A DNA stretch of 64,000 bases from Treponema brennaborense DSM 12168 (GTDB taxonomy: Bacteria; Spirochaetota; Spirochaetia; Treponematales; Treponemataceae), in NCBI RefSeq assembly GCF_000212415.1, contig NC_015500.1:372001-436000 (forward strand). Reading direction: 5' to 3'. The notes beneath the pieces are model-generated. The model was not told where the DNA came from. It saw only the letters and a program-made list of their open reading frames with translations, and made no database searches. Of this stretch, positions 52,115 through 64,000 are shown piece after piece. Position numbers and translations under genes: made by a program. Positions within the stretch are counted from its first letter, which is position 1. Each line of letters starts with the position of its first letter.

Positions 52115-54507
52115 CGCTTTCAAACAGCCGTTCCGGTGTTGAATCGCCTCAGAACGAGCAGGTGCGCAAAGTGCTTTTGTGGCGCGAATCGCTTGCGCGG
52201 CTTCCGGATACTCATTTTTTCGAGTTGATACGCATGTATTTGGGCGAAGTCAAAACGCCGTATAACAAACAGAAACTGATCGAGTCGCTCGGTGCGTTTC
52301 TGCATCGTCCCGAAAATAAACGCACTATCGCCGCGCTGCTTTCCGCCGGTGATATGCAGATCGTCAGCGCCGTTTTTTTTATTCCGGCTGCGTCGCAGGA
52401 AAAGCTGTCCGATTTTTTTACCGGAACGTTTTCGTTCGCGGAATTGTACGAGCGGCTGATGAATCTTGAAGAACGCCTGCTCCTGTTTCGGTATGCCGAC
52501 GCGCAGACCGGCCGCACGGTGTTCGGAACGAATCCGCTGCTCGACGACATACTGCGGCCGCTTGCGGATATCAGATATCTGCTGCCGCCGACCGGCCCGT
52601 ACGAGCACCGCGTGCGCGACGAGCCGCAGCTGTCCGCACAGCTGCTGGCGGCGCTGCTGTCGTTCGCGGCGTCTGACGCGGATATGTGCAAACTGGACGG
52701 ATCGTTTAAAAAGCGTACGGTGCAGCGTCTGGCGGATGTTTTTCCGTGGGTAAAGGACGAGCGCAGCGTGCCGTTTTTTCAGACTGTTATCGCGGCGTTG
52801 AAAAATCTTTCAATTCTGCGGCAGAACGGAAAAGGGCTGCAGCCCGATTTTCGCCGTGCCGCTTCGTTCGCCGCACAAAGCGAAGCCGCTCAATACGCGT
52901 ACCTTGCGGCGGCTGCCGGCGGCCACTGCTCGCGCTCCGAATTGCAGAAACGGGCGCAGTACGTCCTCGATATTCTCGCCGCCGTGCCGGCGGACGGCTT
53001 TACCCGGAAAATACTCGAGCGTTCCGAATTTCTGGTAAAACACCGGAATAAAGGCGCAGCGGCGGAGGGTGCCGGAAAGAGCCGTTTTGCCCGTATGCTT
53101 GAGCGTTCCGCGTCCGCTGCGGAAAACGACGGTCCGGCTCATGGCCCGGAAGACGTTTCAGTTCCGGACGGCGGATTGCCGGCCGTGTCGCTTACGGAAA
53201 GCGCAATCCGCTTGGGGCTGCTCCGGTATGCAGGGACATTGCCGGCCGGTAAAAGCGACGGCGAGGTCGTGTACGTTCCCGCGCTTCCGTGCGGCGCGAC
53301 GGCGTTTTGTGAAACGGTCGCGGCCGCATCCTCCGACGCAGGCACGGGATTGTCTGCGGCAACGGACACAGAATCGGCAACAAGCACGGAAGCGGCAACG
53401 AGCACGGACACGGCGCGGTCGGATCTTTCGGCCCGGGGTGCGCTGACGCGGAACGTATTGACGATCGACGCAGGATTTTCCGTTACGATGATGCCCGGCT
53501 TGCCGCTGAGCCGGATGATTCCGCTGATTCGCTGCATGGACATCGTGCGGTTTGACACCGTGTCCGTTTTTGAGATTACCAAACAGTCGTGCCTGCGGGC
53601 GTTCGACGACGGACTCTCTCCCGAAGATATCGTCGCGGCTTTTTCGCCGTTCCTTCCGTATCAGCTGCCGCAGAATTTAGTCGTTTCAATGGAAGATTGG
53701 GCGCGTTCGTATAACGCCGCCGCGCTGTATAAAGGATATATTCTGCACGTAACGGACGGCAGCAGGCTGATAGAAAACAATCCGGCAATCGCGCCGTATA
53801 TCAGAAAGACGCTCGCTCCCGGATTGTTTTTGCTCGATTTTGCCGACGACGCGGAGGCTTCGGACGTTATCGCGCGGAGCGGGCTGGATTCAATTGGTTC
53901 GGTTAAAACGGCGGCGCAAACGGCTGTGCCCGTGCCGTTTTTACCGCTCGGTAAAGGCCGATCCGATTTTTCCAAATCTCCTTCGGCATCGGCTGGCGGC
54001 GGTGCTGTGTGCGGCGGCTGCGATACTTCCGGTGTTACTGCTGCATCCGGCGGCGCTGCCCTCGGTTACGGCGGACTGCGTGCGGAAACCGAACGGTCGG
54101 ATTTTTTTAATTCGATGCGGGCCGAACTCGACGCACTGAATCTTCCGCGCGAACAGGCCGACGGACTCAAGTCCCGTATCGAGCGGAAAATCATTTTGAA
54201 CGCGCAGCAGCTGCGCGGGGATTCGGTCAGATCCGAAAAAATAGAAGCCGGCGGTATGGATTTTCTGGGAAAAATTCACGTAGCCGAGCACGCGATTTCA
54301 ACCGGCAATATGCTGGAGTTGGTGTTTGAAGACGCGACCGGCGGGTCGCGCAGCGTGATCGTCGGTATGCCGATTGCAATCGAAAAGAAGCAAGGCGACG
54401 CGCTGTTGTGCATAAAAGTAGAACCCGGTCAGAATGTGGAAACCCGATCGATCGGGCAGGCGTCGTTTGTGCGTCGTCTGCGCGGTGCGATTTTTCGGGA
54501 AATATAG
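52111..54507 (+). CDS. Helicase-associated protein (XPB partner, Helicase_C_3 type)
   Basis: A 798-residue protein found beside bacterial XPB genes. The N-terminal 250 residues are helical (LPDTHFFELIRMYLGEVKTPYNKQKLIESL). A low-complexity Ser/Ala/Thr stretch at about 400-430 separates a second domain (VLTIDAGFSVTMMPGLPLSRMIPL onward) that resembles the Helicase_C_3 fold. A Gly/Ala/Cys-rich linker lies at about 620-660, and a carboxy domain contacts nucleic-acid-type partners in relatives. The ATG overlaps the helicase stop by four bases, which implies equal amounts. Its exact role in repair is unproven. Confidence 0.82.
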   Translation: MTLSNSRSGVESPQNEQVRKVLLWRESLARLPDTHFFELIRMYLGEVKTPYNKQKLIESLGAFLHRPENKRTIAALLSAGDMQIVSAVFFIPAASQEKLSDFFTGTFSFAELYERLMNLEERLLLFRYADAQTGRTVFGTNPLLDDILRPLADIRYLLPPTGPYEHRVRDEPQLSAQLLAALLSFAASDADMCKLDGSFKKRTVQRLADVFPWVKDERSVPFFQTVIAALKNLSILRQNGKGLQPDFRRAASFAAQSEAAQYAYLAAAAGGHCSRSELQKRAQYVLDILAAVPADGFTRKILERSEFLVKHRNKGAAAEGAGKSRFARMLERSASAAENDGPAHGPEDVSVPDGGLPAVSLTESAIRLGLLRYAGTLPAGKSDGEVVYVPALPCGATAFCETVAAASSDAGTGLSAATDTESATSTEAATSTDTARSDLSARGALTRNVLTIDAGFSVTMMPGLPLSRMIPLIRCMDIVRFDTVSVFEITKQSCLRAFDDGLSPEDIVAAFSPFLPYQLPQNLVVSMEDWARSYNAAALYKGYILHVTDGSRLIENNPAIAPYIRKTLAPGLFLLDFADDAEASDVIARSGLDSIGSVKTAAQTAVPVPFLPLGKGRSDFSKSPSASAGGGAVCGGCDTSGVTAASGGAALGYGGLRAETERSDFFNSMRAELDALNLPREQADGLKSRIERKIILNAQQLRGDSVRSEKIEAGGMDFLGKIHVAEHAISTGNMLELVFEDATGGSRSVIVGMPIAIEKKQGDALLCIKVEPGQNVETRSIGQASFVRRLRGAIFREI

Positions 54508-54530
54508 GCACGGAGGACAGAAGCTGCCGT

Positions 54531-55325
54531 ATGAGTGTTTTTTTTAAAGCGGTAATTTTTGATTTCGACGGCGTCGTTGCGAACACGGCGTCTGATATCG
54601 CGTCTTCGGTAAACGCGGCTTTGACGGAATTCGGTTTTGCACCGATAGAAGAGCAGCGTATCATTACGTTCGTGGGCGACGGCGCGCGGACGTTGCTTGA
54701 ACGCGCGCTTGCCTGGTCAAAAGAGCGCGCTCCCCGCCGCGTCGGATCCCGGCAGCACGGCGGTGACTTTGATTTTGAAACGTTTTACCGCTGGTACGTC
54801 GACTATTACCGGATGCATTCGGTTGAAAAAACCGTGCTGTATCCGGGTATCGCGGGGTTGCTGGAATTGCTTCAGATCGTTTCAATACCCGCGGCGGTCG
54901 TATCGAATAAACCGGTCGCGGTTACACGGGAAATTCTTGAAAAATTCGAGTTGACGCCGTTTTTTACCGCCGTCGTCGGTCCCGAGCAGATCGACCGGAT
55001 AAAGCCTGCTCCCGACGGGCTTTTTCTTGCGCTTAAAATGATAAACGCCGCGCGATCCGCCGCTCCCCGATCGGGTTCCGCCGATCGAAACGTGCCGTTC
55101 GAGCGCACTATGTACGAGCACAACGTGCCGTACGTGCCGATTCTGCCTGCCGAAACGCTTATGGTGGGTGATTCGGCAACGGATATTCAGGCTGGTCGTG
55201 CGGCGGGCTGCGCGACTTGCGCCGTGACCGGCGGCTTCGGTAATCGGGCCGCGCTCGATGCGGAACGCGCCGATATGAGTGTCTGTCTCGCGTCCGAACT
55301 GATGGTGCCGTTTTCACAGGTGTGA
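54531..55325 (+). CDS. gph: HAD-family phosphatase, phosphoglycolate phosphatase-like
   Basis: HAD hydrolase with nucleophile aspartate in FDFDGVVANT (motif I), SNKP (motif II, about 122-126), a lysine in RIKPAPD (motif III) and VGDSATD (motif IV). The helical cap sits between motifs I and II, as in Gph/PGP. It removes phosphate from small molecules such as 2-phosphoglycolate. ATG 54531 was chosen since the longer frame overlaps the upstream gene and lacks homology. GGAGG lies 14 bases upstream. An insert of about 25 residues near position 180 is unusual. Confidence 0.82.
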   Translation: MSVFFKAVIFDFDGVVANTASDIASSVNAALTEFGFAPIEEQRIITFVGDGARTLLERALAWSKERAPRRVGSRQHGGDFDFETFYRWYVDYYRMHSVEKTVLYPGIAGLLELLQIVSIPAAVVSNKPVAVTREILEKFELTPFFTAVVGPEQIDRIKPAPDGLFLALKMINAARSAAPRSGSADRNVPFERTMYEHNVPYVPILPAETLMVGDSATDIQAGRAAGCATCAVTGGFGNRAALDAERADMSVCLASELMVPFSQV

Positions 55326-55430
55326 CGGAATGGCGGCGTGCGCTCGATTCCATAACCGAGATGCCGGTTTCTTCCATTTATTATTGTAAATTATATTGCA
55401 TAAATAATAGAAAAAAAGGAAAAAAAAGAG

Positions 55431-55460
55431 TTGACAAAGGGGAGAGAAGTGTGATAGATT
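55431..55460 (+). promoter_or_regulatory. Promoter of the rRNA operon
   Basis: TTGACA (55431-55436) with an AT-rich upstream element (55381-55430) and a -10-like TAGATT (55455-55460) after 18 bp. It is the strongest promoter-like sequence before the 16S gene. Confidence 0.65.
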
Positions 55461-55894
55461 AGTCAACGTCGCCGCTAAACAGCACTTCAAAACACTGAAA
55501 ACGGTAACAATACCTTGAAAACTTTGCAGTTCCGTACCAATAAAAAAAACGGTTCAGAAAGAAAGTTCACAAAGTATCTTGAAAGAAAAGCCGAGTTGTG
55601 ATAAACTCAATGCACTTGCGAAAGCAGGAATAAAGCTGAAAGCCTGAGAAAAAAGGGGAGTAAGCGATGATATTTGACAGTAAAGGGAAGGGAAAGAAAG
55701 ACAAAGGTTTAATGCAAAAGCAGAAAACCGGTAAGGTCAGTACGTTCGGTACGGGAAACCGTATTGAAAGAGAAAGAACGGAAGACAGAGTAATATCTGT
55801 AAACCCGCCGAGTATGAAAATATTCGGCAGATTCCTTGAAAATAAGAAGGAATCGAACTGAAATGAAATCATCGGCTCTTCGGAGCTAATGAAT
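55461..55894 (+). other. rRNA operon leader with BoxA-like site, 16S processing stem and a small open frame
   Basis: CTTGAAAACT at 55514-55523 resembles the BoxA antitermination element. The purine-rich 55682-55701 can pair with 57516-57536 after the 16S gene (one bulge, G-U allowed), a likely RNase III stem. An open frame of 64 codons (55667-55861) with GGGGAG before its ATG overlaps this stem. Its Lys/Gly-rich start follows from the stem sequence, so I do not count it as a gene without protein evidence. Confidence 0.6.
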
Positions 55895-57443
<1,549 letters not shown>

Positions 57444-57545
57444 AGAAAGGTAACAGCAGTATAAAAGCTGCAAAAGGTATTGTGTATATACCGCCCGTTC
57501 ACTGATTCTTATCACTCTTTCTTTCCTTTTCCCTTTTTGTTATAT

Positions 57546-57619
57546 GGGACTGTAGCTCAGTTGGTTAGAGCACTTCTCTGATAAGGAAGGGGTCATAAGT
57601 TCAACTCTTATCAGTCCCA
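57546..57619 (+). tRNA. tRNA-Ile(GAT)
   Basis: Seven-base acceptor stem GGGACTG/CAGTCCC, D-loop with AGTTGGTTAG, anticodon loop CTGATAA with anticodon GAT, T-arm TTCAACT, discriminator A. It is the only tRNA in the 16S-23S spacer; no tRNA-Ala accompanies it. Confidence 0.95.
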
Positions 57620-57657
57620 GTAAAATCGGAATGAAGTGAAGTTCATTTTGATTGAGA

Positions 57658-57690
57658 GATCTTTGAAAAGAACAGGGAAGGGAAACGAAG
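57658..57690 (+). other. Spacer BoxA-like element and outer 23S processing strand
   Basis: GATCTTTGAAAAGAA (57658-57672) is BoxA-like. The adjoining 57671-57689 can pair with 60880-60899 beyond the 23S gene to form the outer maturation stem. Confidence 0.5.
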
Positions 57691-57829
57691 AAGGAATTGA
57701 ATGAAAGTTCAATTTCGGAATGAAGGTAAAAGAAGATACCTTTGATATGCGAGGATGCGGAAGCGAAGCTTGACGAGAAAAGAGCGGAAGTATCCGAGAG
57801 AGTGTATTGAAGGGAAGAAAAGATAATAT

Positions 57830-60806
<2,977 letters not shown>

Positions 60807-60904
60807 ATTATCGTTTCTTGATAATCTTATGAAACCTTTGAAGCGCAATAGCCTGAACCGCAGCGGTTTTTGATATTGTTTCGTTTCCTTTAATCTGTTT
60901 AATT

Positions 60905-61014
60905 GCCTGGTGGCCATAGTGGAGAGGTAATACCCGTTCCCATCCCGAACACGGAAGTCAAGCTCTCTTACGCCGATGATACTGCTATTGCGGGAAAGTA
61001 GGTTGCTGCCAGGC
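60905..61014 (+). rRNA. rrf: 5S ribosomal RNA
   Basis: Ends pair as GCCTGG/CCAGGC. The core CCCGTTCCCATCCCGAACACGG is characteristic. At about 110 nt it is on the short side. It lies about 100 bp after 23S and is followed directly by a T-run. Confidence 0.95.
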
Positions 61015-61021
61015 TTTTTTT
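61001..61021 (+). terminator. rRNA operon terminator
   Basis: The 5S closing helix (CCAGGC) runs straight into TTTTTTT. No separate hairpin is seen, so helix I of 5S plus the U-run may itself be the terminator. Confidence 0.55.
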
Positions 61022-61197
61022 ATTTATAGTCCCCTCATCCTGTATTTGTATACGAATCAGTGAGTTCCTTTCGACTGTATCATTTGTATATCAAACAGCT
61101 GATCATATGAATCTTTTTTCATCGATTTTTCTTGCATAATTCGTATGCAGCTTGTATTATAAAAATATATATTTTTGAGTAGCGTAAGGTGGATAAT

Positions 61198-61620
61198 ATG
61201 AAACGTCTGATTTCTGTCTCGTTTGCCTATGCGATAGCAGCCATGTGCGGCGGTGTGTTTTTCCGTGAATTTACAAAATTTACGGGATTTACCGGAATTA
61301 CGGCGTTGTCTGTCGTTCATACGCATTTATTTGTGCTCGGCATGTTGTTTTTTCTTATTGCCGCATTGTGTTCGGCGGTTTTTCCCCTTATGGAGCAGAA
61401 AAAATTCCGCGTGTTTATGATAACGTACAATATCGGCGTACCGCTGTTGGCGGTGATGCTTTTGATCCGCGGTGTTTTTGAAGTGCTCGGAACCGATTTG
61501 TCTTCTGCGGCTGACGCTGCCGTAGCGGGTGTTGCCGGCCTCGGTCATGTTCTGGCAGGTGTCGGCATCATTTTCTTTTTCCTCGCACTGTTTCAGGCGG
61601 TCTCTTCCGGACGGAACTGA
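61198..61620 (+). CDS. DUF2871-like membrane protein
   Basis: A 140-residue protein with four hydrophobic segments (about 5-25, 40-62, 74-92, 110-135), conserved HTHLFVLGM in the second and GLGHVLAGVG near the end, resembling the DUF2871 family. The two histidines may bind a cofactor. Its function is unknown. ATG 61198 follows AAGGTGG by eight bases. The stop codon lies within the first unit of a 21-bp tandem repeat, so the last few codons belong to the repeat. Confidence 0.75.
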   Translation: MKRLISVSFAYAIAAMCGGVFFREFTKFTGFTGITALSVVHTHLFVLGMLFFLIAALCSAVFPLMEQKKFRVFMITYNIGVPLLAVMLLIRGVFEVLGTDLSSAADAAVAGVAGLGHVLAGVGIIFFFLALFQAVSSGRN

Positions 61621-61711
61621 TATCGGTATGGACGGAACTGATATCGGTATGGACGGAACTGATATCGGTATGGGCAGAATTGATATCGGTTTAAGGGAAC
61701 TGATATCAGTT
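61609..61711 (+). repeat. Tandem 21-bp repeat covering a gene end
   Basis: Units at 61609-61629, 61630-61650 and 61651-61671 are identical. A fourth (61672-61692) is diverged and a partial fifth runs to 61711. Each holds AACTGATATCGGTAT or a variant. The first unit encodes the last residues and stop of the DUF2871-like gene. Confidence 0.95.
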
Positions 61712-61762
61712 CAAGGCGGAGTTTTTCCGTGGCCGGCGGTTCTGCCGGCATACACGGCTGCA

Positions 61763-62803
61763 TTACAGATCGTCGACGAGTGCGGTGCTTTTTGCATACG
61801 CAGTGGATCGGGCTTCAAAAAAATCGGTTTTAACCATATTTGCGTTTGAATACGCGCTGACCCACGCCATATCTTCCGGCTCAGTATCGAATCCCGGATA
61901 GAGCGGCGGAAAATCAAGATTCGTCCAGCGCAGATTTCCCAGATACGTGATGTAATCGCGTACCATTTTTCTGGTCAAACCGGGTATATCGTCGCCGATG
62001 ACGTATTCGCCCCATTCAATCTCCTGCCGCACGCCTTCTTTCAGCATTTCCGCGTACGAGGCGACTTTCTCTTCCGTGAACATATCCGGACGTTCCTTTT
62101 TGAGTTCCAGAATGATATTTTTGAACAGCCACAAATGCGTGTTTTCATCGCGATTGATATAGCGGATTTCCTGTGCGGAGCCGGGCATTTTTCCGTTGCG
62201 CGCCAGATTATAGAAGAACATGAAACCCGAATAAAAATAAATTCCTTCAAGGATATAGTTCGCGATAAGCACTTTCATGAAACGGAAAAAATCCTTGTGT
62301 TCCTGAAAATCATTGTAGCAGCCGCCGATGAACGTATTGCGCTTGAGCAGCCGTTCGTCGGTTTTCCACTGATACAGAATCTCGTTGCGCTGTTCAGGTG
62401 AGCAAATCGTGTCGAGCATGTACGAATAGCTTTGCGAATGCACGCATTCCTGAAAAGTCTGAATACTCAAGCACAGATTGACTTCGTTTGCGGTGATATA
62501 TTCGCCGACGTTCGGCAGATTTGCCGTCTGGATTGAATCCAAAAATATCAGAAAAGACAGAATCTTATCGTACGCGGTGCGTTCAGCCTCGTCCAGATGG
62601 GGATAATCTTTAGTATCTTGCGAAAGATTGATTTCTTCGGGTATCCAGAAATTGTTCATTGCCTGCCGATACCAATCGGAAACCCACTGGTATTTCATGT
62701 TGTTAAAATCGTTCAGGTTCGTGGTGTTGCCGCCCACCATACTGCGCAGACGCACGTCGGCGTCTCCGTCGGGGTTGAAAAGCGGCCGTTTTATTAAATC
62801 CAT
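61763..62803 (-). CDS. nrdB: Ribonucleotide reductase beta subunit, class Ia-type
   Basis: Carries the di-iron site and tyrosyl radical that drive reduction of ribonucleotides. Ligands D89 (FLIFLDS), E119 and H122 (QECVHSQSY), a second Glu pair (ILEGIYF and ENTH) and radical Y126 are present. At 346 residues it is normal. AGGAG precedes the ATG. It ends near the 21-bp repeat. nrdA lies upstream on the same strand. Confidence 0.93.
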   Translation of the reverse strand: MDLIKRPLFNPDGDADVRLRSMVGGNTTNLNDFNNMKYQWVSDWYRQAMNNFWIPEEINLSQDTKDYPHLDEAERTAYDKILSFLIFLDSIQTANLPNVGEYITANEVNLCLSIQTFQECVHSQSYSYMLDTICSPEQRNEILYQWKTDERLLKRNTFIGGCYNDFQEHKDFFRFMKVLIANYILEGIYFYSGFMFFYNLARNGKMPGSAQEIRYINRDENTHLWLFKNIILELKKERPDMFTEEKVASYAEMLKEGVRQEIEWGEYVIGDDIPGLTRKMVRDYITYLGNLRWTNLDFPPLYPGFDTEPEDMAWVSAYSNANMVKTDFFEARSTAYAKSTALVDDL

Positions 62804-62944
62804 ATATACTCCTGTTGAAACGTACTGATATATTCATACTCATGTGCGTTTCTGATGCAGCGTGTGTTCGCTCTCTCCGCGGTGCGATTGCTTCGGTTCC
62901 GTTAGATATCAGCCGTTACCGCGCTCACCGTTAGCTTTTGCCCG

Positions 62945-64000
62945 TTACGACGCGCAGCTTTCACATTCTTCAACTTCAAGCGATTTGCTGCGCACGTAAT
63001 ATACCGATTTTACGCCGCATTCCCACGCGAGCAGGTACAAGTCGAGTACTTGTCTCATCGTATATTCGTTCGTAATGTACAAATTCATGCTTTGCGCTTG
63101 GTCGATGTGCCGCTGCCGGATACCGCACGAACGGATCGACCATTTCTGATCGATCTGATGGGCGTTTTTGTAATACCACCACGTTTCGGGACCCAATTCC
63201 GGAGCGGTGCGGGTAAGCATATAGCCTTTTTTCTCCTCGAGGAACCAGCGCTTCATGACCGGATCGATGCCGGGAGTCGTTCCCGCGATGATGCTGGTGG
63301 AACTGGTGGGCGCGACCGCCAGCAGATACGCGTTCCGCATTCCTTGTGCCCGTACTTTCTGTGCGAGCGCTCGCCATTCGGCGGAATCGTATCCGCGCTT
63401 TGCAAAGTACGCGCCGGTCTGCCAGTCCGAGCCGTCGAAACAGCTGTATGCGCCTTTTTCTGCGGCGTTGTCGGAACTCGCTTCAACGGCGGCGCGGTTT
63501 ATCGTTTCAAACACGCGATCGGCGAACGCCAGGTGTTCGTCGCTTTCCCATTTTATGGCACGTTTGGCGAGCGCGTGATGCCAGCCGCTCACACCGAGTC
63601 CGATCGGTCGGTACGCGCGGTTCGTGATTTCGGCGTACGGAACGGGATAAAAGTTCAGATCTATAACGTTGTCGAGCGCGCGTACCGCAGTGCGGACGAC
63701 GCTTTGAAGGTATGCCGTATCTTCAAGCGGAAGGTTTCCCAAGCTGAGCGACGCCAGATTGCACACGACGAAGCTGCCCGGTTTGGTCGTGTGCACGACG
63801 ACCGTTTCGCCGTTTTGCACCGTGATCTGCGTTGAAACCGATTCGATTCCGCTCATGTTTTGGGCGATTTCGGTACACAGATTGGAACAGTAAATCATCC
63901 CCCGATGTGCGTTCGGATTCGCTCGATTGACCGTGTCGCGATTGAACACGAACGGCGTTCCCGTTTCGACGGCGGATTTGAGCACCAGCCGCACGATGTC
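62945..64000 (-). CDS. nrdA: Ribonucleotide reductase alpha subunit, C-terminal part
   Basis: The gene enters from the right edge; about 351 carboxy residues are visible. It has the alpha-subunit features PTSSTSIIAGTTPGIDP, NLYITNEYTMRQ and the tail cysteine pair ECESC, which re-reduces the active site. The true start is outside the window; the GTG near 63994 is internal. It is separated from nrdB by 141 bp with no terminator, so they probably share a transcript. Confidence 0.93.
   Translation of the reverse strand, partial: DIVRLVLKSAVETGTPFVFNRDTVNRANPNAHRGMIYCSNLCTEIAQNMSGIESVSTQITVQNGETVVVHTTKPGSFVVCNLASLSLGNLPLEDTAYLQSVVRTAVRALDNVIDLNFYPVPYAEITNRAYRPIGLGVSGWHHALAKRAIKWESDEHLAFADRVFETINRAAVEASSDNAAEKGAYSCFDGSDWQTGAYFAKRGYDSAEWRALAQKVRAQGMRNAYLLAVAPTSSTSIIAGTTPGIDPVMKRWFLEEKKGYMLTRTAPELGPETWWYYKNAHQIDQKWSIRSCGIRQRHIDQAQSMNLYITNEYTMRQVLDLYLLAWECGVKSVYYVRSKSLEVEECESCAS

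Noticed and set aside
61529-61849. Open frame with repeated DGTDIGM across the 21-bp repeat
   Set aside because: It is out of frame with the DUF2871-like gene, begins inside it, and exists only because the repeat period is 21 bp.

Overview
The window looks like chromosomal DNA of a spirochaete of the genus Treponema (about 50% G+C). The evidence is the 16S/23S/5S operon (55.4-61.0 kb), periplasmic binding proteins whose signal peptides end FAGG rather than in a lipobox cysteine, many large MCP and cyclase-type regulators, a bacterial XPB helicase, and an NADH-linked [FeFe] hydrogenase. The species cannot be fixed from this view. I see no prophage, insertion sequence, integrase or CRISPR array.

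Layout. 0-5.2 kb: the start of a membrane sensor gene, divergent from a sugar ABC importer (binding protein and two permeases, no ATPase) ending in a GH30 beta-glycosidase. 5.2-9.6 kb: a gene-poor stretch with possible gene remnants, an acyl-CoA synthetase, an NlpC/P60-beta-barrel fusion and a lipoprotein. 9.7-14.8 kb: a five-gene operon for a trimeric electron-bifurcating-type [FeFe] hydrogenase (HydC, HATPase protein, small [2Fe-2S] protein, HydB, HydA). 14.9-23.0 kb: an MCP, SlyX, and a DUF3798-type binding protein with its ABC importer. 23.1-25.6 kb: a lone winged-helix protein followed by an IbrA/IbrB-like pair (PP-loop PAPS-reductase-like protein plus ParB/sulfiredoxin-fold protein). This is the most enigmatic unit. 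25.6-33.6 kb: an MCP and housekeeping genes (mscS, nth, metK, a glycogen-binding-like E-set protein, a pyrK-pyrD fusion, pyrF).

33.8-43.7 kb: a radical SAM enzyme coupled to a lipase, then a mammalian-sAC-like nucleotide cyclase (two cyclase domains, AAA ATPase, long TPR-like tail) followed by a membrane-anchored metallophosphoesterase, and an orphan DNA methyltransferase. 43.7-47.4 kb: an ABC importer of the ABC_sub_bind/TrpXYZ-like family. Two of its promoters carry the same 22-bp palindromic operator, separated by a duplicated promoter segment and a 22-bp minisatellite. 47.5-48.6 kb: two AT-richer envelope genes. 48.7-55.3 kb: a receiver-like/HATPase/cNMP-binding regulator, divergent from an XPB helicase operon with its partner protein and a phosphoglycolate-phosphatase-like HAD. 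55.4-61.0 kb: the rRNA operon with one tRNA-Ile(GAT). 61.2-64.0 kb: a DUF2871-like membrane protein with a 21-bp repeat at its stop codon, then nrdB and the end of nrdA.

Two patterns recur. First, six genes (sensor at 595, NlpC/P60, pyrF, XRE regulator, REC-HATPase-cNMP regulator, XPB) have a -10 hexamer only 6-8 nt before the start codon, which predicts leaderless transcripts. Second, several intergenic gaps carry short tandem repeats with unrelated units (19, 44, 22 and 21 bp). Possible cAMP production (cyclase at 36.4 kb), a possible phosphodiesterase (40.8 kb) and a cNMP-binding effector (48.7 kb) may form one signalling circuit, but this is inference.
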